Shown one piece after another: positions 1-9,072 of a DNA stretch of 38,994 nt. The notes under the pieces are model-generated. The model did no database searches and was not told the DNA's origin. It worked only from the letters and a program-made list of their open reading frames with translations. Origin of the DNA: Campylobacteraceae bacterium (GTDB lineage: Bacteria > Campylobacterota > Campylobacteria > Campylobacterales > Sulfurovaceae); assembly GCA_027038275.1 (NCBI GenBank), contig JALVXC010000104.1, positions 1 through 38,994 of the forward strand, written 5' to 3'. Positions within the stretch are counted from its first letter, which is position 1, and the number at the start of each line of letters is the position of its first letter. Both the position numbers and the translations under genes were made by a program.

Positions 1-186
1 GAGACTTGGGCTGTTTTTTACTATTAGCTTTTTTTGTATTTTATATTACTTTAAGGGTTTTGGGAACTTTTTTTAGTTGATTCGCTTGGATAGGGGTGGT
101 TTGGGTGGTATAGTTAGAATTTCTGATTAAAGAAATCCTTAGATTGACAAATCTAGCCCTTTTTTATATACTAATTAATTTTTTTT

Positions 187-207
187 GTTCGATGAAATCG
201 AACCTAC
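187..207 (-). repeat. single REP-like hairpin with 5' GTAG
   Basis: Minus strand GTAG-GTTCGAT-TTC-ATCGAAC, 7-bp perfect stem, upstream of prfB. Confidence 0.45.
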
Positions 208-257
208 GGTTTTTTTAGCTAAAATACGTCATACTTTATAGAGAATGGATTTAACTA

Positions 258-1352
258 ATGGACGCATATGAGTATAGTGAACTTTTAAAAAAACTTACTA
301 TTAAAATGGAAAATATAAAAAATATTGTTAAACCTGATAATATTATTTCACGTTTAGATGAGATTAATGAGATGCAACAAGATGCAGACTTCTGGAGTGA
401 TGCAAAGAGGGCTTCTGTTGTTTCACAAGAGAAGACAAAACTAGAACGTATACTTGAAAAATATGAACAAGCACATGCTTCTGTCTATGATGCTGTAGAG
501 TATTTTGAGATGGCAAAGGCAGAGTCAGATGAAGAGACACTAGAGATGCTTTATGATGAAGCAGATAGTTTAAATGAGAGTATCAAAGCTTTAGAGGTTC
601 AAATGATGCTTAGTGGTGAACATGACTCAAATAATGCTATTGTCTCTATTCACCCTGGAGCTGGTGGAACTGAGTCGCAAGATTGGGCTAGTATGCTCTA
701 TAGAATGTATCTACGTTGGGCAGAACGTAAAGGGTTTAAAGTTGAAGAACTTGATTATCAGGCAGGTGATGAAGCAGGTATTAAAGATGTGAGTTTTATT
801 ATCAAGGGTGAGAATGCTTATGGGTATTTAAAAGTTGAAAATGGTATTCACCGTTTAGTTCGTATCTCCCCGTTTGATTCTAATGCTAAGCGTCACACCT
901 CTTTTTCATCTGTAATGGTCTCTCCAGAGATTGATGATGATGTCGATATAGTTATTGAAGATAAGGATATACGGATAGATACTTACCGTGCAAGTGGTGC
1001 AGGAGGACAGCATGTTAATAAAACAGAGAGTGCTATTCGTATTACTCATATTGAGACAAATATAGTTGTTCAGTGCCAAAATGATAGAAGTCAACACAAA
1101 AACAAAGCAACAGCTATGAAGATGTTAAAGTCGCGTCTCTATGAGTATGAGATGGAGAAGAAACAAGCTAAACTAGATGGGGTAGAGAAGAGTGATATAG
1201 GGTGGGGACATCAGATTCGCTCTTATGTTTTAGCTCCTTATCAACAGATAAAAGATACACGAAGCAATATACCATATTCAAATGTGGATGCTATTCTTGA
1301 TGGTGACCTTGATAAGCTAATAGAGGGTGTCTTAATTTCTCAATCAATTTAG
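258..1352 (+). CDS. prfB: peptide chain release factor 2
   Basis: GGQ motif ([21 protein letters not shown]) and SPF tripeptide ([15 protein letters not shown]) of RF2; single uninterrupted frame. Confidence 0.97.
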   Translation: MDAYEYSELLKKLTIKMENIKNIVKPDNIISRLDEINEMQQDADFWSDAKRASVVSQEKTKLERILEKYEQAHASVYDAVEYFEMAKAESDEETLEMLYDEADSLNESIKALEVQMMLSGEHDSNNAIVSIHPGAGGTESQDWASMLYRMYLRWAERKGFKVEELDYQAGDEAGIKDVSFIIKGENAYGYLKVENGIHRLVRISPFDSNAKRHTSFSSVMVSPEIDDDVDIVIEDKDIRIDTYRASGAGGQHVNKTESAIRITHIETNIVVQCQNDRSQHKNKATAMKMLKSRLYEYEMEKKQAKLDGVEKSDIGWGHQIRSYVLAPYQQIKDTRSNIPYSNVDAILDGDLDKLIEGVLISQSI

Positions 1353-1370
1353 TATATATGTGGAGATACA

Positions 1371-2390
1371 ATGAAAAAAATTTTAATTTTAGTGCTTTTT
1401 AATATTAATTTAGTGCTTTATGCCAATGAACCTATCTATACAGATGCAAAAGTAGCAATACAGATGATAGGAAAGAACAATACTGTTTTTATATCAACAG
1501 AGAAGATGAAAAATATAATTAGAGGGAGTAGAACAATTAATATTTCTTCTCTATTCTCCTCCTCAATTTTAGGAAAGATGCCTTGTTCCCCTCTCTATAG
1601 TTGTCCTATGGAAGTAGAGAAACAACTTTCAAAATTTGGGATAAAGAGAGATGATTTTTTAGTACTATATGACAATAGCTTTGGAGTCTATGCCTCAACT
1701 CTTTATACTCTACTTGAGAGTTTAGGTCATCAGAACATGACTATTTTAAATGGAGGTGTAGAGTCAATTTTAAAAATTGACCCCAATCAGAAGCTTTATG
1801 ATAAGTATATGAATGAGATTACTAACTTAACAAAAAAAGAGGAATCATCAATAAAAGATATTCAAAAAAAGTTAGATATTTTAAAGCCTCATCTATTGAT
1901 TCAGAAACAATCTTTAAAGTTAAGCAAAAGTGTAAAAAAAGATAGTTATCAAATTAAAAAGGGTAATTTAAATTTTTTGCTCTCTGTTAATGGTTTAAAA
2001 GAGCTAGTATCAAGAGTAGAAGCAGGTGATAAAAATATTACTATTGTAGATAGTTGTCCTATGGTTGATATTGTAGGAGATAGATATGGTAGTTATGAAG
2101 TAGGTGTTACTCCTTTTAGTTGGAAAAAACTTATTGAAGTAGGAGAGAATAAAATAAAATCTAAAGAGGAGTTAAATACTCTATTTAAGTCGTTTCCAAA
2201 AGAGAGACAGTATGCTCTATATTGTATGGAAAATAGTAATAAAGCTCTTTTTATGATGACAGTAATGCGTTATATCGGTTTTAATAAGATAAAAGCATTT
2301 ACAGGTAATTGGAGTGTTTGGACAAGAGATAAAGTGCTAGAGGCAGATTCTATTAAAAAAGCTGACAAAATTTACATAAAGGAGAAGTAG
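1371..2390 (+). CDS. secreted tandem-rhodanese sulfurtransferase-like protein
   Basis: N-terminal signal peptide; two rhodanese-like halves (FLVLYDNSFGVYAST...LGHQNMTILNGG and YALYCMENSNKALFMMTVMRYIGFNKIKAFTGNWSVW); Cys only in the second active-site loop. Confidence 0.7.
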   Translation: MKKILILVLFNINLVLYANEPIYTDAKVAIQMIGKNNTVFISTEKMKNIIRGSRTINISSLFSSSILGKMPCSPLYSCPMEVEKQLSKFGIKRDDFLVLYDNSFGVYASTLYTLLESLGHQNMTILNGGVESILKIDPNQKLYDKYMNEITNLTKKEESSIKDIQKKLDILKPHLLIQKQSLKLSKSVKKDSYQIKKGNLNFLLSVNGLKELVSRVEAGDKNITIVDSCPMVDIVGDRYGSYEVGVTPFSWKKLIEVGENKIKSKEELNTLFKSFPKERQYALYCMENSNKALFMMTVMRYIGFNKIKAFTGNWSVWTRDKVLEADSIKKADKIYIKEK

Positions 2391-2851
2391 TGCAAGAGTT
2401 TAAAGAGATAGAGGCAGAAGAGGATTTAGAGAACTTTATTAAAGTAGTATTTAATACCGAGTTAAAGGTCTCTGGTGGTTGGGGATATAGTAAATCTTTA
2501 GCAACTATTATAGAGCAAAGCAATGATAGCTCTGTTGCTCAAATAGAGTTTACCTTAGCAACGATGAGAGCCTATTTGGAGATGAATATGACTTTAGATG
2601 AAGATGAACGTTATGGAGCAATAAAGCTAAATGAGCTTTCAAGAGTAAAAGAGGGTGAGTATGAGAAGGTTACTTATGAAGTATCTGCTATAAGGGAGCT
2701 AGAGTATAAAGAGTTTATTAATGAATATAAAGAGAATTTTAAAAAAGCTGATTTTGATATGAGTGAACATTTTAATCGACGAAAAGAGGCAACATTAAAA
2801 AGAGAGGTGATTTATTGGTTTAAAATAGTAACTATGGAAAAAATTAGGTAA
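2390..2851 (+). CDS. hypothetical protein (GTG start, overlaps upstream stop codon)
   Basis: ORF with GGAG ribosome-binding site, start overlapping the upstream TAG; no recognised domain. Confidence 0.6.
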   Translation: MQEFKEIEAEEDLENFIKVVFNTELKVSGGWGYSKSLATIIEQSNDSSVAQIEFTLATMRAYLEMNMTLDEDERYGAIKLNELSRVKEGEYEKVTYEVSAIRELEYKEFINEYKENFKKADFDMSEHFNRRKEATLKREVIYWFKIVTMEKIR

Positions 2852-2879
2852 AATACATAAAAAAATAAGTGATAATATT

Positions 2880-3743
2880 ATGAAACAGATAGAACTTGCC
2901 CACTCCCCTGATGCTGATGATATTTTTATGTACTTTGCCATTAAATTTGGTTGGGTTGATACTAAAGATTATGAGTTTACTAATATAGGGTTAGATATAG
3001 AGACACTTAATGTAGAGGCTCTTAAAGGTACTTACGATGTAACTGCCATTAGCTTTGGAGTCTACCCATTAATTAAAGATGAGTATGCACTACTTAGAAC
3101 AGCTGTTAGTTTTGGTAATGGTTATGGACCAAAACTCATAAAACGAAAAGATAAAAAATTAAAACGAAACTTCAAAGTAGCACTTTCAGGAAAATACACT
3201 ACAAATGCAATGCTCTTTAGACTTTACTACCCTAAAGCTAGACCTATTTATATGGATTTTTTAGAGATTGAAGAGGCTGTTATAAGTGGTGAAGTAGATG
3301 CAGGAGTGCTTATTCATGAGTCTATTTTAGATTTTGATAGCTCGTTAGAGGTTGAAAAAGAGATATGGGATATTTGGGTAGAGTTTGTAGGTGAGGGGTT
3401 TCCTCTGCCTCTTGGTGGTATGGCTATTCGTCGTTCACTCCCTTTAAATCGTGCTATTGAGATTGAAAATATACTTATAGAAGGTGTTAAGGTTGCTAAT
3501 GAGAAAAAAGAGGAGTTATGTAAAAGGCTTGAAGAGGAGAAACTAGTAAGAATCTCTGATGAGATGTTAACAAAATATCTTGATATGTATGCCTCTGATG
3601 AGTCAGTTGAGCTTAGTGAGGTGCAATTAAAAGCGTTAGATAAACTTTATGAACTAGGGTTCAAGAATGGAATTTTTTCTGAACCTATTAAGATAAAGGA
3701 GTATTTGATTCCTATAGAGTATGAGACTTTGAGGAGTAGTTAA
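2880..3743 (+). CDS. mqnD: 1,4-dihydroxy-6-naphthoate synthase (futalosine menaquinone pathway)
   Basis: LAHSPDADDIFMYFAIKFGWVDT start and overall MqnD-like sequence (DVTAISFGVYPLIKDEYALLRTAVSFGNGYGPKL). Confidence 0.9.
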   Translation: MKQIELAHSPDADDIFMYFAIKFGWVDTKDYEFTNIGLDIETLNVEALKGTYDVTAISFGVYPLIKDEYALLRTAVSFGNGYGPKLIKRKDKKLKRNFKVALSGKYTTNAMLFRLYYPKARPIYMDFLEIEEAVISGEVDAGVLIHESILDFDSSLEVEKEIWDIWVEFVGEGFPLPLGGMAIRRSLPLNRAIEIENILIEGVKVANEKKEELCKRLEEEKLVRISDEMLTKYLDMYASDESVELSEVQLKALDKLYELGFKNGIFSEPIKIKEYLIPIEYETLRSS

Positions 3744-3746
3744 ATT

Positions 3747-4163
3747 ATGAAAAAATATCTATATTTATTTTTTTTAATCTTCTTTATTGCTTGTGAAGAG
3801 AAGAGAAAACCAAACATTATTATAAGTTCAGATTTAGAGCTACCTATAAGTTGCATGAAACTCAATAGGTTAGGTGATAAAGAGTTAATAAATAGTTTAG
3901 ATAAACTATATGATTTTAATGAGAGCTGTGCTTTAACTTTAACACTATCGTCTAAAAAAGATATTGTCTGTAATAGTACTAGTAATGTAATGAGCAAAAA
4001 CATGGGTAAATTTCCAAAAAGTTTTTTAAAGCTAGAGCTCCGTAAAGGTATGAGAGTAGAGTATTCATACTATATTGACCTCTACTCTAATGTAGATGAA
4101 GATGATGTTAAAGAGGGCTTTGCTCAATTGAAAAGAGATTTATTGTGTAGAGTATCTCAATAA
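3747..4163 (+). CDS. putative lipoprotein, hypothetical
   Basis: Signal peptide with lipobox-like FIAC; no recognised domain. Confidence 0.55.
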   Translation: MKKYLYLFFLIFFIACEEKRKPNIIISSDLELPISCMKLNRLGDKELINSLDKLYDFNESCALTLTLSSKKDIVCNSTSNVMSKNMGKFPKSFLKLELRKGMRVEYSYYIDLYSNVDEDDVKEGFAQLKRDLLCRVSQ

Positions 4164-4206
4164 CTTTTTTGATATAATTCATAGAAATGAATTTTGGAGA
4201 AAAATA

Positions 4207-4500
4207 ATGACAATAACAAAACGTGTAACATTTATAGCAAAAGATGATGAGACAAGTATAGCAAAACTCAAAGAGTTGTTAACCGCAATGGTAAAACCAA
4301 GCAAGGCTGAAAAAGGGGTGATTTTTTATGAGATTTTTCAGTACAAAGATAATCCTAGAAAGTTTATGGCGTATGAGTCTTGGGAGAGCGAAGAGGCTTT
4401 AGATGGACATAAGGCGAGTGAACATTATGCAATTTATAAATCAAGTTATGAACCATACTGTGAGCATAAATATACCAATGAATTAGAGGTTTTAGGATAG
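4207..4500 (+). CDS. antibiotic biosynthesis monooxygenase (ABM) domain protein, quinol monooxygenase/LsrG-like fold
   Basis: GVIFYEIFQYKDNPRKFMAYESWESEEALDGHKASEHY matches the ABM pattern; RBS TTGGAG. Confidence 0.8.
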   Translation: MTITKRVTFIAKDDETSIAKLKELLTAMVKPSKAEKGVIFYEIFQYKDNPRKFMAYESWESEEALDGHKASEHYAIYKSSYEPYCEHKYTNELEVLG

Positions 4501-5679
4501 ATGGAAAATCTATGGAACGATAAAGAGGCAAGTGGCTATAAGAGTGACTTAGAACTGCGTGTCTACTCCTCAAATCTGCTTGGTCGAAGTGATGAGTTAG
4601 TACTTCATGGTGGAGGGAATACCTCTGTTAAGAGTGAGGTAGATGGTGAAGAGATACTCTATGTTAAAGGTTCTGGTTGGGATTTAGCAACTATTAAAGC
4701 TGAAGGGTTTGCACCTGTTAAACTCTCTTCTCTTTTAGATATGGCAGAGCTTGAAGAGTTGAGCGATACCGACATGGTAGCAGGACAAAAGAGAGCAATG
4801 ATTGATAGCTCTGCACCTAACCCATCTGTTGAGGCAATTTTACATGCACTTATTCCCTTTAAGTTTGTTGACCATACTCATGCTGATGCTATTGTAACAA
4901 TTACAAATTCAGTTCATGGTAGAGAGCATATTGAGAGGCTCTATCCTAACTTTTTGGTTGTTCCTTATATTATGCCAGGGTTTGTTTTGGCTCATGAGAT
5001 ATATAAGATGACACGAGAGTTTGATTGGGAGAGTTGTGAGGGTATTATTTTGCTTAATCATGGGATTTTTACATTTGATAATAGTGCTAAAAACTCTTAT
5101 AGTAAAATGATAAAGGCTGTAAGTTTAGCTGAAAATTTTTTACATAAAAATGCTGATATTTCATTTGATAAAATCGAACCTACAGGTTTTGATATGCAGG
5201 AGTTTAAGCATAAAATAAAAGATATAAAAGAGCATAAAGTTGTTCTTAAGCTTAACCAAACACAACTAGCGCTTAACTATGCTTCTAACCCTTATTTAGA
5301 GGAGTTTGCTACTCGTGGTGTTTTAACACCAGAGCATATTCTTCGTACTAAACACCAACCACTTATTGTTGAGAACAATAACTTAGATGAGAGGCTAGAG
5401 GAGTTTGTAGAGGGCTACAGAGACTATTTTGAAACTTTTGCAAAACCTAATATGATTATGCTTAACCCTGCTCCTAACTATGCTGTAGTTCAGGGGTTTG
5501 GGGTTATCTCTATTGGAAAAGATGAGAAAGAGGCAAATATTATTAATGATATTGTTGAGCATACTATGTTGGCTGTTATGAGAGCCGATAAGCTTGGGGG
5601 GTATGAGTCAATTTCCTTAGAAGATAGTTTTGCTATGGAGTATTGGGAACTAGAACAGGCAAAATTACGGAAAAAATAA
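4501..5679 (+). CDS. class II aldolase/adducin family protein
   Basis: LHGGGNTSVKSE and HTHADAIVTITN metal-binding motifs; N-terminus resembles the aldolase half of RhaD-type aldolase/dehydrogenases; starts directly after the ABM gene stop. Confidence 0.85.
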   Translation: MENLWNDKEASGYKSDLELRVYSSNLLGRSDELVLHGGGNTSVKSEVDGEEILYVKGSGWDLATIKAEGFAPVKLSSLLDMAELEELSDTDMVAGQKRAMIDSSAPNPSVEAILHALIPFKFVDHTHADAIVTITNSVHGREHIERLYPNFLVVPYIMPGFVLAHEIYKMTREFDWESCEGIILLNHGIFTFDNSAKNSYSKMIKAVSLAENFLHKNADISFDKIEPTGFDMQEFKHKIKDIKEHKVVLKLNQTQLALNYASNPYLEEFATRGVLTPEHILRTKHQPLIVENNNLDERLEEFVEGYRDYFETFAKPNMIMLNPAPNYAVVQGFGVISIGKDEKEANIINDIVEHTMLAVMRADKLGGYESISLEDSFAMEYWELEQAKLRKK

Positions 5680-5697
5680 AATTTGGTTGTGGGGTGA

Positions 5698-5767
5698 GGG
5701 TAGACACATTGGTCTACCCCTACATTTTCATAAATTGACCCGTAGGGGCAGGCCAATGTGTCTGCCC
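5698..5767. repeat. REPIN/BIME-like element: two inverted REP-like hairpins, each with a 5' GTAG
   Basis: Arms 5698-5723 and 5742-5767 are inverted copies (26 nt, 3 differences); each is itself a hairpin (GGGTAGAC-ACATTG-GTCTACCC; GGGCAGGC-CAAT..-GTCTGCCC) next to GTAG/CTAC. Confidence 0.75.
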
Positions 5768-5808
5768 ATAATATCCAAATATGAAATAATATAAAATAGG
5801 AAAACAAA

Positions 5809-7362
5809 ATGCAATACCTAATGGCAATAGACGCAGGAACAGGTTCAGTTCGTGCTGTAATTTTTGATGATGAGGGACACCAAATCTCTGTAGCAAGTCG
5901 TGAATGGACGCATTTAGAGGTTGAGGGTGTTCCTAACTCTATGGGCTTTGATACTAAGAAAAATTGGGAACTAGCAAAAGAGTGTATTAAAGAGGCTAAG
6001 GCTTTAGCAGGTTTAATGCCAGAGCATATTGTAGCCGTCTCTGCAACCTCTATGCGTGAGGGTATTGTACTTTATGACAAAGAGGGTAAAGAGCTTTGGG
6101 CAGTTGCCAATGTGGATGCTCGTGCTTCAGATGAAGTAAAGTACCTTAAAGAGCATTTTAAAGGAGTTGAAGAGGAGTTCTATGCTATCTCTGGGCAGAC
6201 CTTTGCGTTGGGAGCTTTGCCTCGTCTGTTATGGCTTAAAAACCATGAGCCTGAACTCTATGAGAGGGTAGCCTATATCTCTATGATTAGCGATTGGGTT
6301 TTGGCTAAACTCTCTGGAGTTATTGCAACAGAGCCAAGCAATGGTGGAACTACAGGGATTTTCTCTCTAAAAGAGCGTCAATGGGTCAAGGAGATGGCTA
6401 GAGGTGTTTGGCTAAAAGATGACATCTTCCCTCCTGTTTATGAGACAGGTACAGTTATTGGCAATGTTATAGATGAGAGTTCTGGACTTCATAGCTCTAC
6501 TAAAGTGGTTATGGGTGGAGGTGATGTTCAGTTAGGTAGTGCTGGTTTAGGAGTAACAGAGCTTGGGCAGGTTGCCATTTTGGGTGGTTCTTTTTGGCAA
6601 CAGGTAGTCAATATTAAATCTCATACTAAACCACCTAAAGATATATCTATGCGTATTAATCCTCATGTAGTTGAGGGGCTTTCTCAAGCAGAGGGTATTA
6701 CCTTTTTCTCTGGTTTGGTTATGCGTTGGTTTAGAGATGCCTTTTGTGACATGGAGAAATTAGAGGCTAAAAAAAGAGGAGTTGATGCCTACACTATTTT
6801 GGAGGAGAAGGCAAAAGATGTCCCTGTTGGCTCTTATGGGATTATGCCTATATTTTCCGATGTTATGAACTATGGTAAGTGGTATCATGCTAGTCCTAGT
6901 TTTATTAACCTATCTATTGACCCTGCTATCTGTAATAAGGCTTCGATGTTTAGAGCGTTGGAGGAGAACGCTTGTATGGTCTCTACAATCAATCTAAAAA
7001 AGATAGAGGAGTTTACTCATATTAATGTAAAAGAGATAGTCTTTGCAGGTGGAGCTAGTAAGGGTGAGTTGTGGTGTCAAATTTTAGCAGATGTTACAGG
7101 GTGCAGAGTAAAAATCCCAAAAGTAACAGAGGCTACAGCTCTTGGTACTGCTATGGCTGCTGGAGTTGGGGCAGGGGTTTACAACTCCATCTCTAGTGCT
7201 GCTAAAAGGTTAGTACGTTGGGATAGGGAATACACTCCAAATCCTAAGAACTATAGAGCCTATCAAGCTCTACAAAAAAAGTGGCAAGAGGTTTATAAAA
7301 ATCAGTTGACATTAGTTGACAGAGGATTGACAAAAAGTATGTGGAAAGCACCAGGAGTTTAG
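5809..7362 (+). CDS. lsrK: autoinducer-2 kinase-like FGGY-family carbohydrate kinase
   Basis: Near full-length similarity to E. coli LsrK recalled from memory: AIDAGTGSVRAVIFDDEG, SMREGIVLY, NVDARA, VVMGGGDVQLGSAGLGV, MRWFRDAFCDMEKL, FINLSIDPAICNKA, LTKSMWKAPG C-terminus. Confidence 0.9.
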   Translation: MQYLMAIDAGTGSVRAVIFDDEGHQISVASREWTHLEVEGVPNSMGFDTKKNWELAKECIKEAKALAGLMPEHIVAVSATSMREGIVLYDKEGKELWAVANVDARASDEVKYLKEHFKGVEEEFYAISGQTFALGALPRLLWLKNHEPELYERVAYISMISDWVLAKLSGVIATEPSNGGTTGIFSLKERQWVKEMARGVWLKDDIFPPVYETGTVIGNVIDESSGLHSSTKVVMGGGDVQLGSAGLGVTELGQVAILGGSFWQQVVNIKSHTKPPKDISMRINPHVVEGLSQAEGITFFSGLVMRWFRDAFCDMEKLEAKKRGVDAYTILEEKAKDVPVGSYGIMPIFSDVMNYGKWYHASPSFINLSIDPAICNKASMFRALEENACMVSTINLKKIEEFTHINVKEIVFAGGASKGELWCQILADVTGCRVKIPKVTEATALGTAMAAGVGAGVYNSISSAAKRLVRWDREYTPNPKNYRAYQALQKKWQEVYKNQLTLVDRGLTKSMWKAPGV

Positions 7363-7971
7363 ATGAATAGTGTTATTTACAATGGTGACAAGGTAACACC
7401 AAGCAAAGTTGTCTGTGTTGGGCGAAACTATGTTGAACATATCGAAGAGTTGGGCAATGAGATACCTGAAAATATGGTTATTTTTAACAAACCAAACTCT
7501 GCTATAGCCAATGAGTTAAACTACTATGGAGAAGATTGTCGTTTTGAGGGTGAAATATCTTTTTTAATAGTAGGTGGCAAAATAGCAGGTGTAGGTTTTG
7601 GGCTTGATTTAACCCATGCTAAAACTCAAAACCAACTTAAAGCAAAAGGTCTACCTTGGGAGAGAGCAAAAGCCTTTAATGGTTCAGCTGTTTTTAGTGA
7701 GTTTATCTCTTTAAATGTATCATTAGACTCTTTAGAGATGAAACTCTATAGAAATGATAAGTTAGTACAGTTTGCAAACTATGAGTTGATGATGTATAAA
7801 CCATTAACTATAGTAGAGGAGATAGGTTCATTTATGAGCTTTGAAGATGGAGATATTGTTATGTCTGGAACTCCTAAAGGTGTAGGTACATACCAAAAAG
7901 GTGACAAATTTGTAGGGCAGATACTATCTAATGGTAGGATTTTAGTTGAAGGGAGTTGGGCTGTTAAATAA
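7363..7971 (+). CDS. fumarylacetoacetate hydrolase (FAH) family protein
   Basis: CVGRNYVEH, FNKPNSA, EGEISFLI, MSGTPKGVG motifs. Confidence 0.88.
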   Translation: MNSVIYNGDKVTPSKVVCVGRNYVEHIEELGNEIPENMVIFNKPNSAIANELNYYGEDCRFEGEISFLIVGGKIAGVGFGLDLTHAKTQNQLKAKGLPWERAKAFNGSAVFSEFISLNVSLDSLEMKLYRNDKLVQFANYELMMYKPLTIVEEIGSFMSFEDGDIVMSGTPKGVGTYQKGDKFVGQILSNGRILVEGSWAVK

Positions 7972-7996
7972 TCTGTATTTTAGTGGTTTAAAATAA

Positions 7997-8011
7997 GCTC
8001 CAGAAAGGAGC
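7997..8011 (+). terminator. short hairpin after the FAH gene, possible weak terminator
   Basis: GCTCC-AGAAA-GGAGC just after the stop; no T-tract. Confidence 0.3.
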
Positions 8012-8099
8012 AATCTTAAAGACTAAATAAAGAGAATTTAGCAAATCCCAATTTTGATATGAGAAGTGACCTCTTGGTTTAAAGTTGTGTAGCATCTCT

Positions 8100-8870
8100 T
8101 TACCAATCTTCTTCATCTTCTGCATCTTCTCCAAACTCTTTTGCCATTTTAGCTTCCTCTTCTGCATCTAGCTGTTGTTGTGTTAGTACTAGCTCATGTA
8201 AAAACTCTCCAAAGAATGTTTTAGACTCTGTTTTAGCAAGGAAAAGATAGATACCTACAAGAAGACTAACAAAAGTAACTATAGCAATAGTTGCTTGAAT
8301 GGGATTAAATCTTTGAATAGGCTCTTTTATTTTTATCTCACACTTTCCTCCTGGGCAGTGTTCGGGGTCTTTTTTGGTAATCCACTTATATATCATACAC
8401 CCTACACAGATAGAAAAGGCACTCTCTAAAGTCATAAGAGTAAGACATAAAATACAGACCAATACTTTGTAGAAGGTAATATCCCAATGTAGTACAAACC
8501 ATTGCATCATTGGTAGAGAGATAAGCCAACCAAGTGTCCAAGAGAAACGCTTTTGTAGTCCACCTACATACTCAGGTCTTTGGTTTCTAACCATAAATTT
8601 TCCTAATAGTAGAGAGGGAGAGTAGGTAGGGCTTATCATTCTAGCTGTAAAGTCAATAAACATAAATGCCAAATAGACTCGTGCAACAATAACATGGTTA
8701 TAGCCAATCCCTACAAATATAACCATCATACCAAGAGTAGCTAAAATACCAGAAGCTGCTCTTGCTTCTCTCTCGTTAATAACAGTAACATTATATCCTG
8801 GAACTCTTTCGCCATAATCCCATAGAAAATTTTTTAAATTCAAACGGACTCCTTTTAATATATAACTCAT
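8100..8870 (-). CDS. DUF4395 domain membrane protein
   Basis: VPGYNVTVINEREARAASGILATLGM and ESAFSICVGCMIYKWI; several transmembrane segments. Confidence 0.8.
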   Translation of the reverse strand: MSYILKGVRLNLKNFLWDYGERVPGYNVTVINEREARAASGILATLGMMVIFVGIGYNHVIVARVYLAFMFIDFTARMISPTYSPSLLLGKFMVRNQRPEYVGGLQKRFSWTLGWLISLPMMQWFVLHWDITFYKVLVCILCLTLMTLESAFSICVGCMIYKWITKKDPEHCPGGKCEIKIKEPIQRFNPIQATIAIVTFVSLLVGIYLFLAKTESKTFFGEFLHELVLTQQQLDAEEEAKMAKEFGEDAEDEEDW

Positions 8871-9039
8871 TTATTATAACTAAAAAATTATATTTTAAAG
8901 AAAAAAGAATAAAAAAATATTATTAAGTAACTTTATTTGGTTAAAAAATTCTCAATAATTACTAATTATATATAAAGTTAAATAAAGGTTGATTGTTAAT
9001 TTAGGAAAATAAAAAAGGAATTAATGTTGGGAATATATA

Positions 9040-9065
9040 TATGGTGCGATAGCAATCGCACCATA
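9040..9065 (-). terminator. perfect hairpin downstream of the DUF302 gene
   Basis: TATGGTGCGAT-AGCA-ATCGCACCATA, 11-bp perfect stem a few nt beyond the stop. Confidence 0.6.
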
Positions 9066-9072
9066 CGGATTT

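Noticed and set aside
906-1097. Minus-strand ORF within prfB
   Set aside because: Antisense to a conserved gene; low-complexity translation.
258-1352. Possible programmed +1 frameshift in prfB
   Set aside because: The frame is open from ATG to stop; no in-frame early TGA or frameshift site is needed.
3740-4003. 87-aa minus-strand ORF
   Set aside because: Antisense to the lipoprotein ORF, which has a proper signal peptide/lipobox.
5490-5807. 105-aa minus-strand ORF over the aldolase end and the REPIN-like repeat
   Set aside because: Mostly antisense to a well-supported CDS, crosses a repeat, and has no recognisable domain.
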